Source of the DNA: Lachnospiraceae bacterium UBA7205
GTDB lineage: Bacteria; Bacillota; Clostridia; Lachnospirales; Lachnospiraceae
NCBI GenBank assembly: GCA_002490665.1
Contig: DKUL01000014.1
Location: 62,206 to 126,205, forward strand
Length of the DNA: 64,000 bases
Reading direction: 5' to 3'
Positions 8,591 to 17,501 of this stretch are shown piece by piece; the stretch's first letter is position 1, and each line of letters starts with the position of its first letter. Made by a program: the position numbers and the translations under genes. The notes beneath the pieces are model-generated. The model made no database searches. It was not told the DNA's origin and saw only the letters and a list, made by a program, of their open reading frames with translations.

Positions 8591-10417
8591 CTACTCCACT
8601 GTGACAGATTTTGCCAGATTTCGCGGCTTATCAACGTCACAGCCTTTCCCGACTGCCACATAATATCCAAAAAGCTGTAACGGAATAATTGCCAGTGAGT
8701 TGGTAAAATACGGATTTGTCCTTGGAATATAGATGACATAGTCCGCCGCCTTCTCAATTTCCGTATTTCCCTCATTTGTGACTGCGAGTACAAATGCGCC
8801 CCTCGCCTTGACTTCCACCATATTGCTCAGCACCTTTTTGAACAGTGTATCCTGTGTCGCGACTGCCGCAACCAGTGTCCCCTCCTCAATCAGCGATATC
8901 GTTCCGTGCTTTAGCTCTCCCGCGGCATACGCCTCGGAGTGAATGTAGGATATCTCCTTAAGCTTGAGCGAGCCTTCCATGGAAATCGCATAGTCGATTC
9001 CCCGCCCGATAAAGAAGACATCCTTGGCGCCCACATAACGGTTTGCAAAGCGCTGGATTCTCTGCTTGTTGGCGAGAAGCATCTCAATCTGTGCCGGCAG
9101 CTTTTTCAGGTCCTCCAGCATATGGCAGAAGTCCGTGCCGCCAAGGTTGCCGCGCACCTTCCCAAATTTCATCGCAAGGAGGTACAGTGCTATCAGCTGT
9201 GCGCTGTAAGCCTTCGTGGTGGCAACCGCAATCTCGGGACCTGCCCATGTATACATGACATTGTCCGCCTCCCTGGCTATCGAGCTTCCGACCACGTTCA
9301 CAATCCCAAGCACCTTGTGCCCGAGCTTCTGTGATTCCCGCAGCGCGGCAAGCGTATCTGCCGTCTCACCGGACTGGCTGATGACGACAACCATCGTACC
9401 CTCCTCAAGAATCGGGTTGCGGTAGCGGAACTCACTTGCCACATCAACCTCCACAGGTATGCGCGCAATGCCCTCTATAATGTATTTTCCTGTCATTCCG
9501 GTGTGGTAGGCAGAGCCGCAGGCGACAATGAATATCTTTCTGACTGCCCTGATTTCATCGTCCGTCATCCCCAGCTCCTCTATTACAATGTCATCGTCCT
9601 TAATGCGCGGCATCAGGGTGTCCGTTACGGTCTTTGGCTGCTCATACATCTCCTTTAGCATAAAATGTTCATAGCCGCCCTTTTCTGCCGCATTCGCATC
9701 CCACTCTATGGTGACAGGCTCTTTCGTAATCTCCTCCTCATCAACCGTGTAGAAATGCATATGATCCGCACGCAGACGGACAACCTCCTGATTCTCAATA
9801 AAATAAACCTTTCTCGTGTATTTCAGAACCGCAGGCACATCCGATGCAATAAAGCATCCATCCTCGTTCTGTCCGACAATCAGCGGACTGTCCTTGCGGA
9901 CTGCAAACACCTGGTCCGGATGGTCAGCAAACAGAATACCCAGCGCGTAGGAGCCCTGCACGCGGTGCATAACCTTTGTAATCGCCTCAAGCGGATTTCC
10001 CTTATAATAATAGTCAATCAGGTGCGCCAGTACTTCCGTATCAGTGTCCGACGTAAACTCGTACCCTTTTGAAAGCAGCTTCTCCTTTAATGGCAGATAA
10101 TTCTCTATAATACCGTTATGAACGACAGCAATCGTCTCCTCCGCATTGTAGTGCGGGTGCGCGTTGACATCGCTTGGTGCGCCGTGTGTCGCCCACCTCG
10201 TATGTCCGATTCCCACCATCCCCGGCATTGTCGCACCGCCGTGCGTAAGTTCCTCAAGTACCTTCAGTCTGCCGACGGACTTCTTTATCTGAATGCGCTC
10301 CCCGTCATACACTGCCATTCCCGCTGAGTCATATCCCCTGTATTCGAGTTTTGAAAGACCTTCAAGTATTACCGGTGCTGCCGGATATTTTCCAATATAA
10401 CCTACGATTCCGCACAT
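8591..10417 (-). CDS. glmS: Glutamine--fructose-6-phosphate aminotransferase (isomerizing)
   Basis: A 608-residue enzyme making glucosamine-6-phosphate from fructose-6-phosphate and glutamine, the entry to UDP-GlcNAc for peptidoglycan and surface glycans. It begins MCGIVGYIG, and Cys2 must become the N-terminal nucleophile, so the start is fixed at 10417. An AGGAGAG site supports this. The glutaminase domain contains GHTRWATHG. Two SIS sugar-isomerase domains follow (SQSGETADT; GRGIDYAISMEGSLKLKE), and the end DKPRNLAKSVTVE is typical. Only 39 nt separate it from the upstream glycosyltransferase, so a glmS ribozyme is not present. Confidence 0.97.
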   Translation of the reverse strand: MCGIVGYIGKYPAAPVILEGLSKLEYRGYDSAGMAVYDGERIQIKKSVGRLKVLEELTHGGATMPGMVGIGHTRWATHGAPSDVNAHPHYNAEETIAVVHNGIIENYLPLKEKLLSKGYEFTSDTDTEVLAHLIDYYYKGNPLEAITKVMHRVQGSYALGILFADHPDQVFAVRKDSPLIVGQNEDGCFIASDVPAVLKYTRKVYFIENQEVVRLRADHMHFYTVDEEEITKEPVTIEWDANAAEKGGYEHFMLKEMYEQPKTVTDTLMPRIKDDDIVIEELGMTDDEIRAVRKIFIVACGSAYHTGMTGKYIIEGIARIPVEVDVASEFRYRNPILEEGTMVVVISQSGETADTLAALRESQKLGHKVLGIVNVVGSSIAREADNVMYTWAGPEIAVATTKAYSAQLIALYLLAMKFGKVRGNLGGTDFCHMLEDLKKLPAQIEMLLANKQRIQRFANRYVGAKDVFFIGRGIDYAISMEGSLKLKEISYIHSEAYAAGELKHGTISLIEEGTLVAAVATQDTLFKKVLSNMVEVKARGAFVLAVTNEGNTEIEKAADYVIYIPRTNPYFTNSLAIIPLQLFGYYVAVGKGCDVDKPRNLAKSVTVE

Positions 10418-10456
10418 CTGTGTTCTCTCCTTCATTTAACCAAATTTTAATCATCT

Positions 10457-11389
10457 TTATTGCCAGTACAGTTTGTTGGAACTGCACCACTTTACCATTC
10501 TGTCCGGCAGGCTTTCATAATGTTTCCCCAGCTGGTAGCCGATGAACTTATATACGCTTGACACAATCAGAAACGGTATCAGTCTTTTGTGTTTTGTCCT
10601 GCCCAGATATTTTATCGTGTCCTTTACAAGCCTTATGCCCTCGCTTTCCGAGGATACAATGTCAAACACCTCCGGATGCTCTGCCTGCGACACGCCCAAA
10701 TCAAAGTTCCTGCGGAACTGCTGCATACAAGTATAATTGTGGGAGTGCCGGACACGCGCATCCGCCGCATAGGCAATACGGTAGCCTGCGCTGACTGCGT
10801 GCCCCGCATATATCATGTCTTCGTTAAAAATTGCTTTTTTCACAAATCCACCCATGTGCTCATAAATTTCCCTGTTATATGCCGCACATACATTCGAGCA
10901 AAAAAACGTCTTGATGCCGAGCCGCTCCATATCAGCCGCCGCCTTCACGGAGGACTGTTCCGGATAATTAAAGCTTCTGGTATATTTTTCAATTTCCCTG
11001 CAGTCCGGCAGTGGAAGCTGCCTCGCGTACGCAGCCGCGATGTCCTCCTGCTGTGTCAGCGCCTCCACCAGCTTCTGTATCAACCGGTTATTCTCCGGAA
11101 CTGCGTCCTGTGTCATGCACACGAAAATATCCGCCTTGGAATACTGCACCGCCTTTGCCCTTGTCCTGCCATGGTCAAATTCCTTCTCTGAAAGATGATG
11201 CACCTCGATATTTTTATATTTTTCCAGAAACCGTGTCCCATAAAACAGTTTTTCAAAATACCGTTCTTCCGTGTTCATGATAATCATTTTCCGTATGGGA
11301 TACGTCTGCTCCTCCACTGCCTTTATCAGCTCCATGACTTTGCTTTCCGGCTTGTGTGTCAGTAATATGACATCCACACTGTACTGCAT
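10457..11389 (-). CDS. GT2 glycosyltransferase, rhamnosyltransferase-like
   Basis: A 310-residue cytoplasmic GT-A enzyme. It starts with VDVILLTHKPE and carries FDHGRTR, the signature segment of RfbF-type rhamnosyltransferases. TQDAVP takes the place of the usual DxD region, and FNEDMIYAGHAVSAGY fits the ED acceptor-base motif. It probably adds L-rhamnose from dTDP-rhamnose to a lipid-linked chain, which fits the rfb genes elsewhere in the window. It is separated from the LCP gene by a terminator and lies just upstream of glmS. The donor is inferred from family resemblance. Confidence 0.8.
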   Translation of the reverse strand: MQYSVDVILLTHKPESKVMELIKAVEEQTYPIRKMIIMNTEERYFEKLFYGTRFLEKYKNIEVHHLSEKEFDHGRTRAKAVQYSKADIFVCMTQDAVPENNRLIQKLVEALTQQEDIAAAYARQLPLPDCREIEKYTRSFNYPEQSSVKAAADMERLGIKTFFCSNVCAAYNREIYEHMGGFVKKAIFNEDMIYAGHAVSAGYRIAYAADARVRHSHNYTCMQQFRRNFDLGVSQAEHPEVFDIVSSESEGIRLVKDTIKYLGRTKHKRLIPFLIVSSVYKFIGYQLGKHYESLPDRMVKWCSSNKLYWQ

Positions 11390-11418
11390 CCTTCTCCCCC
11401 CTTGTGTACATACATGGC

Positions 11419-11443
11419 AAAAAGGGACCGACTTTCCGGCCCC
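11419..11443 (-). terminator. Rho-independent terminator after the LCP gene
   Basis: On the minus strand, GGGGCCG and CGGTCCC arms (one G-U pair) around GAAAGT are followed directly by TTTTT. It begins 12 nt beyond the LCP stop codon and precedes the GT2 gene, so it should end or attenuate the WbaP-like/LCP transcript. Confidence 0.8.
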
Positions 11444-11455
11444 TCATTGGTTCCT

Positions 11456-13063
11456 TTATTCTCCATTATAGCTTACACCGGAGTCTGCTGCTATCTTTTT
11501 GCTGCATTTTTTTACCGATTCTGACGGTTCATAGTCCTCCTTGTCGAACAAAAACTTATGAAGCTCTTTTACGTTTTTGTTCAGGTCAACCGGTATTACA
11601 ACAGAAGCTCCCTTGATGCGTCCTGTCTGGCGGTACTCCTCGAACGGGAATCCCGACTGTTCCCCTATCTTATAGCTTGCAATGCCTGACAGCAGTGACA
11701 ATATCTCCGACATGTCAAGTGATGTAGCCATCTCCCCTGCTATCGACTCTGCTATTTTATTCAGTGTCCCGACATTCATCGTCATCGCTTTTTTTGCCAC
11801 CAGTGTCAGAACCGTTCTCTGGCGCTCGGTACGCTGGAAATCGTCACCGACATACCGGATACGGCAATATGCAGTCGCCTGAAGTCCGTTCAGTTTCTGC
11901 AGTCCCGCATGCTCTACAGGCGTGTATGTGCCCGGTTCCGCGTAATATTCATCATCACCATTCGCATTTTTTCCAACCACTTTTCCGACCATTGAAATCT
12001 GATAATTGTTCAGATGGACAATCTCCGCCTCTTTCACGTCAATTTCCACGCCGCCGACAGCATCAATCACGTCAATCAGGGCATCGAAACCGACCGTGAC
12101 AAAGTCCGTGATATCCAGGTCAAGATTCATATTGAGCATGCTGATTGCCTGGGCCGGTCCGCCTTTTGCATATGCTGCATTCGCCTTGTTGTAGGAATCC
12201 GTGCTCAGGTTCAGCCATGTATCCCGGTAGACGGATATCAGTCTGACCTCATTGGTGTCCAGATTAATGGATGCAATCATAATCACATCCGTGCGTGTAC
12301 TCTTGTCAAGCTGCTTGTTGCGCGAGTCAACGCCAAACAGCGCGATATTCCTGTAGCCTTTTTTGCTGCTGCTTCCTTCCTTTATCTCCGTCGTGCCTAC
12401 ACCCTCATTTACAATGACGTCTTTCTCGTCTATCTTTACAAGCTGAACCTTCTGTGCCTTGGTTACTGCCCACAGTACGCCTGCCAGTATCAGCAGCAAA
12501 AATATTTCAGACACAAACAGCACAATCTTCCTTCTCTTTTTCTTCGCGGCATGCTGCGGTGCCGCGCTGTTCCTCGGTTTTTTCCTTACATTTGCATTCC
12601 TGTTTGGCGCTGCCGCTGCGCCGCGCGGCATACGTTCTTCATAGCCTGCTGGTCTTGGCTGTCCCTGCGGTCTTCTCGGCGCCCCCTGCTGTGGTGCCCT
12701 CCGCATCTGCTGTCCACCCTGTGCGGGACGCTGTCCCTGCACCGGTCTCCTCGGCTGACTGCCTTGCGTATCATACTGTCCCTGCGCCTGTCTCCTTGGC
12801 TGTCCGGACGGTCTTGGCTGTGGCGCTCCCTGCTGCTGTCCCTGTACTGGTCTTCTCGGCTGGCCTGCCGACCTTGGCTGTCCGGATGGCCTGGGCTGCT
12901 GCCCCTGCGCCTGCCTTCTCGGCTGGCCGCCCTCCATGGATGACGCCCTTGCGCCGGAAGGTCTTGCGTTTGGCGTCCTGCTGCCATTTCCACCGCTCGG
13001 CGCCCTTCCGCCCTGACTTCTCCTTATCGTTTTATCTTGGTTCTTATCATTATAATCCTGCAT
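11456..13063 (-). CDS. LytR-CpsA-Psr (LCP) family transferase with basic Q/P/R/G-rich tail
   Basis: A 535-residue single-pass membrane protein. Residues 1-178 are a cytoplasmic tail made of loose repeats such as GQPRR, PVQGQ and PRPSG, strongly basic and probably disordered. One membrane helix lies at ~180-200. The extracellular LCP domain (~240-420) contains FGVDSR, TRTDVIM and SVYRDTWL, whose arginines and aspartates bind the polyprenyl pyrophosphate. LCP proteins transfer glycans from undecaprenyl carriers to peptidoglycan, so this one probably anchors a polymer made by this locus. It lies 20 nt downstream of the WbaP-like initiating transferase. The length of the tail is unusual for the family. 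Confidence 0.9.
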   Translation of the reverse strand: MQDYNDKNQDKTIRRSQGGRAPSGGNGSRTPNARPSGARASSMEGGQPRRQAQGQQPRPSGQPRSAGQPRRPVQGQQQGAPQPRPSGQPRRQAQGQYDTQGSQPRRPVQGQRPAQGGQQMRRAPQQGAPRRPQGQPRPAGYEERMPRGAAAAPNRNANVRKKPRNSAAPQHAAKKKRRKIVLFVSEIFLLLILAGVLWAVTKAQKVQLVKIDEKDVIVNEGVGTTEIKEGSSSKKGYRNIALFGVDSRNKQLDKSTRTDVIMIASINLDTNEVRLISVYRDTWLNLSTDSYNKANAAYAKGGPAQAISMLNMNLDLDITDFVTVGFDALIDVIDAVGGVEIDVKEAEIVHLNNYQISMVGKVVGKNANGDDEYYAEPGTYTPVEHAGLQKLNGLQATAYCRIRYVGDDFQRTERQRTVLTLVAKKAMTMNVGTLNKIAESIAGEMATSLDMSEILSLLSGIASYKIGEQSGFPFEEYRQTGRIKGASVVIPVDLNKNVKELHKFLFDKEDYEPSESVKKCSKKIAADSGVSYNGE

Positions 13064-13083
13064 TTTGTTTTCTCTCCTATTTT

Positions 13084-14493
13084 TTAATAGGCATTTTTAT
13101 TGATAAAGCCCTTAAAGAATGTAAGGAATAAGATTTTAAAATCAAATGCCATTGACCAGTTTTCAATATAGTAGAGATCATACTCTATCCTTTTCTTGAT
13201 GGAGGTGTCTCCCCTGTATCCGTTTACCTGCGCCCATCCGGTTATCCCCGGCCGCACCTGATGCTTTATCATATACCTTGGTATTTCCTCTTTAAACTTC
13301 TCCACAAAAAGAGGTCTTTCCGGACGTGGGCCTATCAGACTCATATCGCCCTTCAGCACATTAAAAAACTGTGGAAGCTCGTCGATACTTGTGCTTCTTA
13401 ACAGCCTGCCGACCTTTGTGACCCGCGGGTCATTCTTGGTCGTCCAGCCTTTTTTCTCATCTGCATCGTTCTGCACTTCCATGCTGCGAAATTTGTACAT
13501 CTGGAATGGCTTATTGTGCAGCCCGACCCGTTCCTGTCTGAAAATCAGCGGCCCCCTGCTCGTCGCCTTAATCCCAATCACAGCGGCAAGCATCAATGGG
13601 GAGGACAGCACAATCGCAACAATGGCGCCCACAATATCCACCAGGCGCTTTATCAGCATATTCGCCGTATTGGTAAGCGGAACACGCCTGATATTCACCA
13701 CCGCAAGCCCATCCAGGTCCTCCAGGTACGGGCGGCTTGGAATCACACTGTTATAATCCGGTATAAATTTTGTGTGCACGCCTGATTTCTCACATATATT
13801 TACGATATCTTCCAGCCTGTCGTAGTCCGACAGGGAAAGTGTTATGCCAATTTCATCCAGTTCATTCCCGGGCAGGATCCTTTGCAGGCTGTCAATCTCA
13901 TCGACAACCTCGACTCCCTTGTAGACTGCCCCGCGCGGAACATGGTCATCCAGAATGCCGCATACCTCGTACCCCCATTCGGGATTTGCCTTTATCTTAT
14001 TGATGTACTCCTCCGCCGCACGGGAATAGCCTACCAGCAGTATGTGCTTGACATTGTAGCCTTTCCTGCGCAGACGGCGCAGTCCATACCTGACGGACTT
14101 GCGCATCAGCGTCTCTGCTATGATATTAATTCCGTAGAAAACGCCGACCATTCCTCGCGAAAAATCCGGAATATTGATGGCAAACAGCACCACCATCACT
14201 GCCAGAAGACCGATTGTGTTGGCTTTTATAATATTAAAAACCTCATACACCGTCTTCGCCGTCCGCTTAGACGAATACAGGTCAGATGCATTGTACAAAA
14301 TCAGATATCCTGGTACAATCGCCAGAAACGCGGTAAAGTATATCTCCACCGACAAAATACCGGTGCCGGGTTCGTTCTCCCTGACATACCCGCTGAGCCA
14401 CAGAAACCATGACAGCCAGTAGGCAGCCCCTATAACCAGTGCATCGAGCAGAACCAGCAGTCTGTTAAAATACTTCTGATTATCTCTTATCAA
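13084..14493 (-). CDS. Polyprenyl-phosphate sugar-phosphate transferase (WbaP/WcaJ type)
   Basis: A 469-residue membrane enzyme that starts glycan synthesis by moving a hexose-1-phosphate onto undecaprenyl phosphate. Four to five N-terminal membrane helices and a Rossmann-like CoA-binding-fold domain (LLVGYSRAAEEYI) precede the catalytic domain (~270-469). That domain carries KFRSM, the catalytic SIDELPQ, DMSLIGPRPE and PGITGWAQVNG. No ATG fits: the start is a TTG at 14493, preceded by AAGGTGAGA. A strong promoter lies 44 nt upstream. A second, different initiating transferase is encoded at 43604-45028, implying two glycans. Which sugar is used cannot be told from sequence. Confidence 0.92.
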   Translation of the reverse strand: MIRDNQKYFNRLLVLLDALVIGAAYWLSWFLWLSGYVRENEPGTGILSVEIYFTAFLAIVPGYLILYNASDLYSSKRTAKTVYEVFNIIKANTIGLLAVMVVLFAINIPDFSRGMVGVFYGINIIAETLMRKSVRYGLRRLRRKGYNVKHILLVGYSRAAEEYINKIKANPEWGYEVCGILDDHVPRGAVYKGVEVVDEIDSLQRILPGNELDEIGITLSLSDYDRLEDIVNICEKSGVHTKFIPDYNSVIPSRPYLEDLDGLAVVNIRRVPLTNTANMLIKRLVDIVGAIVAIVLSSPLMLAAVIGIKATSRGPLIFRQERVGLHNKPFQMYKFRSMEVQNDADEKKGWTTKNDPRVTKVGRLLRSTSIDELPQFFNVLKGDMSLIGPRPERPLFVEKFKEEIPRYMIKHQVRPGITGWAQVNGYRGDTSIKKRIEYDLYYIENWSMAFDFKILFLTFFKGFINKNAY

Positions 14494-14536
14494 TTATCTC
14501 ACCTTATTCAATGGAATGAAAAATTTAACTCTATTC

Positions 14537-14565
14537 ATTCTACAATATTTGAGCAAAAAGTACAA
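14537..14565 (-). promoter_or_regulatory. Sigma-A type promoter for the WbaP-like/LCP operon
   Basis: On the minus strand TTGTAC and TAGAAT are separated by exactly 17 bp, in an AT-rich stretch between the upstream GT2 stop and the TTG start at 14493. Its spacer (TTTTTGCTCAAATATTG) resembles that of the promoter at 57635-57663. Confidence 0.75.
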
Positions 14566-14588
14566 CTTTTTTTTTCTTATACTCCTTC

Positions 14589-15566
14589 TTATTCAAAAAG
14601 CCGCAGTAAATTTCTCCATAGCGCCAGCTGGATGGACGCATAATTTCTGATTTTCGCCGCGTCAGGTTTCTGCCTGTGTCTTCTTCCCGCAGCGCTCATG
14701 GAAAGCCTGACCCCGCCGGCAAGTCCTGCCACATAATCCCTGCCCATTCCCTTTTTTGCAAAAAACAGCGCCTTAACCAGAAATCCCGCAACCAGGAACG
14801 GCAGATTCACCAGTATCTGCAAAAGTGGCATGTTCTTGTAAACCACATAGACGCTGTTCCTTGACGCCAGCTTTGTCTTAAAACGGTTATACCTGGAACC
14901 GCTTGTGGCGCTTCCTGCATGGTATACTATAGAGTTTGCCGCAAATCGGTTTCTATATCCATATATTTTTGCGCGGTATCCGATGTCAATGTCCTCAAAA
15001 TACGCGAAATGTTCCTCATCAAACAGTCCCACCTGGTTTTCTTCCAGCAATTCCCTGCGGTAAATTGCAGCCCCCGCGCAGGACGCAAATATGTCGCAGT
15101 CCCTGCGATACCGGTCAGGCGTCTTACCCTTTCCCCTTGCAAATGCCCATCCGAGGGCACAGTAAAAATCTCCCGCATCATCCGTGGCATTCCTGTCATA
15201 CAGCGACACAAGCTTCGCCGATGCGGAAAATATCCGCCTGTCCTTGTCGTCATCCATGACTTTTTCCAATTCGTGCACAAAGGAAATGTCCGCCTGCGTG
15301 TCGTTGTTCAGCAAGATAACATACGGTGTCGTACTTTCCTTTATCCCCTGGTTGACCGCATGGCTGAATCCCGTATTTTTCTGGTTGACAATCAGCCGGA
15401 CCTGCGGGAATTTATCCCGCACAAGCTCCATGCTTTGGTCTGTCGAGGCATTGTCCACCACTATGACCCGGATGTCCTTTGTCGTCCCGCAGTACAGGCT
15501 TTCCAGGCATGCCTGTATATAATTGATTCCGTTGTAATTTGGTATCACAATCGTCGATTTTGCCAT
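14589..15566 (-). CDS. GT2 glycosyltransferase, WbbL-like rhamnosyltransferase
   Basis: A 325-residue GT-A enzyme starting MAKSTIVIPNYNG. DNASTD and the LLNNDT DxD-like site are visible, with YFEDIDIGYRAK supplying the acceptor-activating ED pair. This pattern is typical of WbbL/RfbN rhamnosyltransferases. A C-terminal hydrophobic stretch (~235-265) probably docks it to the membrane. The start at 15566 has a GGAAAG site; a longer reading frame would overlap the upstream GT2 gene. It is the last gene before the WbaP-like promoter. The acceptor is unknown. Confidence 0.82.
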   Translation of the reverse strand: MAKSTIVIPNYNGINYIQACLESLYCGTTKDIRVIVVDNASTDQSMELVRDKFPQVRLIVNQKNTGFSHAVNQGIKESTTPYVILLNNDTQADISFVHELEKVMDDDKDRRIFSASAKLVSLYDRNATDDAGDFYCALGWAFARGKGKTPDRYRRDCDIFASCAGAAIYRRELLEENQVGLFDEEHFAYFEDIDIGYRAKIYGYRNRFAANSIVYHAGSATSGSRYNRFKTKLASRNSVYVVYKNMPLLQILVNLPFLVAGFLVKALFFAKKGMGRDYVAGLAGGVRLSMSAAGRRHRQKPDAAKIRNYASIQLALWRNLLRLFE

Positions 15567-15591
15567 GCTCAGCCGCTTTCCTTTTCCATTT

Positions 15592-16932
15592 CTATATTTT
15601 CCGCACGCATACCGGGTCGAGCAGAAGCCTTGCACCGTCCTTTGTCAGCGCCGCACTGAGCTTCGCACTCAGTTCCTCAAGCTGCCCGTTTCCCTCTTCC
15701 GTTATCCACTGCGGCAGCTCCCTTTTCTCCGTGTACAGCGTGCTTTCATAGGGATGGCCTGTCACTTCCTCATAGATTCCCTGATATGCCTTGTTCACCG
15801 CCAGGTTCCTGATATCCAGAAACGCTGTATTCTGAAACAAATCCATCCTGTTCATATAGCCGGCGTACAGCACTGGCTGCCCCTCATAAATTCCGGATGC
15901 AACCTTTCCGTGCCTTGCAACAAGCCCGCCTGCCGCCGCAAGGTCCGGCCGGTGCGCAAGCACGCTGTCACCATATTCTATGCGGTAAAAACCCAGATGT
16001 TTATTGTGCCGCACATCCACCTTCCAGCCCATGCGCGACGCAAAGTCAATCAGTGCCTTCTTTCCCGCCTCATACGCGTACATCTTACTCTGCGGGTTTT
16101 CCGCCGTGGAGTTCTCATGGCAGCGCCAGTGATAAAGCACCTTCGGCACATGCACAAATGCCTCCTCAACAGGCCTTGCGTCCTTGTTTTCCTTTTCTTT
16201 CAGCAATAACCCGCCCACAATCCGCAGGATAATGTCATAGTCCTGCGAGCCGTCAAATTCTTTCCGGATCCGGAGCTTCCTTAGCACGTCCGCCCTGACA
16301 ACCATCAGGTGGCAGATATAATTGTTGGTCAGTATCAAATCCAGGTTAAACGCAAGCTTAAAATGCGGGTCATAGAAGCGTTTTCCCGAGGCATCGCACT
16401 TGTCCTCGTCGGAATAAGCGATAATCGGTCTGCTGTCCCGTATTGCATGTGCCATCTCATACAGGGCATCCACGGTGAGCATGTCGTCGTGGTCGAGCAG
16501 GGCACAATAATCACCTGTGGCGTGGTCAATCGCCTGGTTTGTATTCTCGGCTATGCCGTTATTTTCCGCAAGCTTTATATATTTGATACGGTCGTCCGTA
16601 TACTTGTCGACCGTATTTTTTACGATATCACTGGCGCTGCCGTCCGCGATAATCAGTTCCCAGCTGTCGTAAGTCTGTCCGATGCAGCTGTCTATCAGCG
16701 CGCGCATATACACCTCCTGCGTCTCAAACGCAGGCACCAGTATCGAGAACTTGATGTCGGACACACTCCTGTCATTGCGCTGTGCCTCCAGAACCGCCTC
16801 ATCGGGCGCATGGTAATCATAGTCCGCGCAATACTTCTCGGTCACGCGCTCCCACGCCGCAAAAAACGCCTCCCCATAGCCGTTTTTTTTGCTGTAATTG
16901 ATTGTCTTTTTGATATTTTGTACCAGCGACAT
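15592..16932 (-). CDS. GT2 glycosyltransferase with N- and C-terminal extensions
   Basis: A 446-residue protein. A ~65-residue N-terminal helical region precedes the GT-A domain (FSILVPAFET; LLDHDDMLT as the metal site; GSQDYDIILR as the catalytic-base region). It is clearly paralogous to the first GT domain of the 665-residue protein at 19426-21423, sharing the order of LADGS/IADGS, DHDD and NNYICH. The C-terminal ~150 residues contain a possible second, reduced domain. GGAGG precedes the ATG. It follows gtrA by 15 nt, so the pair may act together on a lipid-linked sugar. Confidence 0.82.
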   Translation of the reverse strand: MSLVQNIKKTINYSKKNGYGEAFFAAWERVTEKYCADYDYHAPDEAVLEAQRNDRSVSDIKFSILVPAFETQEVYMRALIDSCIGQTYDSWELIIADGSASDIVKNTVDKYTDDRIKYIKLAENNGIAENTNQAIDHATGDYCALLDHDDMLTVDALYEMAHAIRDSRPIIAYSDEDKCDASGKRFYDPHFKLAFNLDLILTNNYICHLMVVRADVLRKLRIRKEFDGSQDYDIILRIVGGLLLKEKENKDARPVEEAFVHVPKVLYHWRCHENSTAENPQSKMYAYEAGKKALIDFASRMGWKVDVRHNKHLGFYRIEYGDSVLAHRPDLAAAGGLVARHGKVASGIYEGQPVLYAGYMNRMDLFQNTAFLDIRNLAVNKAYQGIYEEVTGHPYESTLYTEKRELPQWITEEGNGQLEELSAKLSAALTKDGARLLLDPVCVRKI

Positions 16933-16947
16933 CGCAATCCTCCGTTT

Positions 16948-17409
16948 TTATGCCTCGTTCTTTTTTTCCAGAAATATTTTCCTGGTAATAAAATTGTACA
17001 CCATAACAATCGCTGTCGCAATGACTTTCGCGCCCGTGTAGGCAAGATTGTAGTTCAAAAGTCTGCGCAGTAGCGCCACGTTGTTGTATATCGGTCCCAC
17101 ACACACCCAGATAATCAGCTGGTTGAGTCCCAGGCCGATGACGCTCAGCACGATAAAAACCACAAACTCCGCCTTGCGGTTCAAATCCTCCTTGCGCTCA
17201 AAAACAAACCGAAAACTCAGTATATAATTTATGATTACTGAAACCGTGAAGCCCAGCGCCGAGCCTGCCATGGACGCAAACTCAAAATACTGGTCCCCGC
17301 CAAGTTTCAAAATGATATTCAACACTGCAATTCCAATCAGGTAGTCAATCACAAAGCATATGACGCCCACCATGCCAAATTTCATAATCTGAGCAAAAAG
17401 CTTTTTCAT
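16948..17409 (-). CDS. GtrA family membrane protein
   Basis: A 153-residue protein with four predicted membrane helices and the family pattern (KFGMVGVICFVIDY; ALGFTVSVIINYILSFRFVF). GtrA proteins are thought to flip undecaprenyl-phosphate-linked sugars for side-chain glycosylation. The start at 17409 (MKKLFAQ) is preferred; a longer frame would run back through the terminator at 17436-17466. A GtrB-like partner and GtrII-like enzyme lie 33-38 kb away at 49950-50939 and 54251-55834. Confidence 0.9.
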   Translation of the reverse strand: MKKLFAQIMKFGMVGVICFVIDYLIGIAVLNIILKLGGDQYFEFASMAGSALGFTVSVIINYILSFRFVFERKEDLNRKAEFVVFIVLSVIGLGLNQLIIWVCVGPIYNNVALLRRLLNYNLAYTGAKVIATAIVMVYNFITRKIFLEKKNEA

Positions 17410-17435
17410 TGTTGATTCTCCGCACTCTTGAAAAG

Positions 17436-17466
17436 GAAACCGGACATCCGCCTTTGTAATGTCCGG
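17436..17466 (-). terminator. Terminator-like hairpin after the phosphohexomutase
   Basis: Perfect 8 bp arms CCGGACAT (17440-17447) and ATGTCCGG (17459-17466) lie between the phosphohexomutase stop (17502) and gtrA. On the minus strand the stem is followed by TTTCCTTTTC, a moderate U-rich tail. It probably reduces read-through into gtrA. Confidence 0.7.
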
Positions 17467-17501
17467 TCTCCTGATTTTATATTCCACTATTTTTTCGCAA
17501 A

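Noticed and set aside
10418..10456. glmS ribozyme
   Set aside because: Only 39 nt separate glmS from the upstream gene, far too short for the ribozyme core.
12014..13131. Two long plus-strand reading frames of 225-309 codons
   Set aside because: They are antisense to the LCP gene; their length results from the biased codons of the Q/P/R/G-rich tail. The LCP frame has domain matches and a ribosome site.
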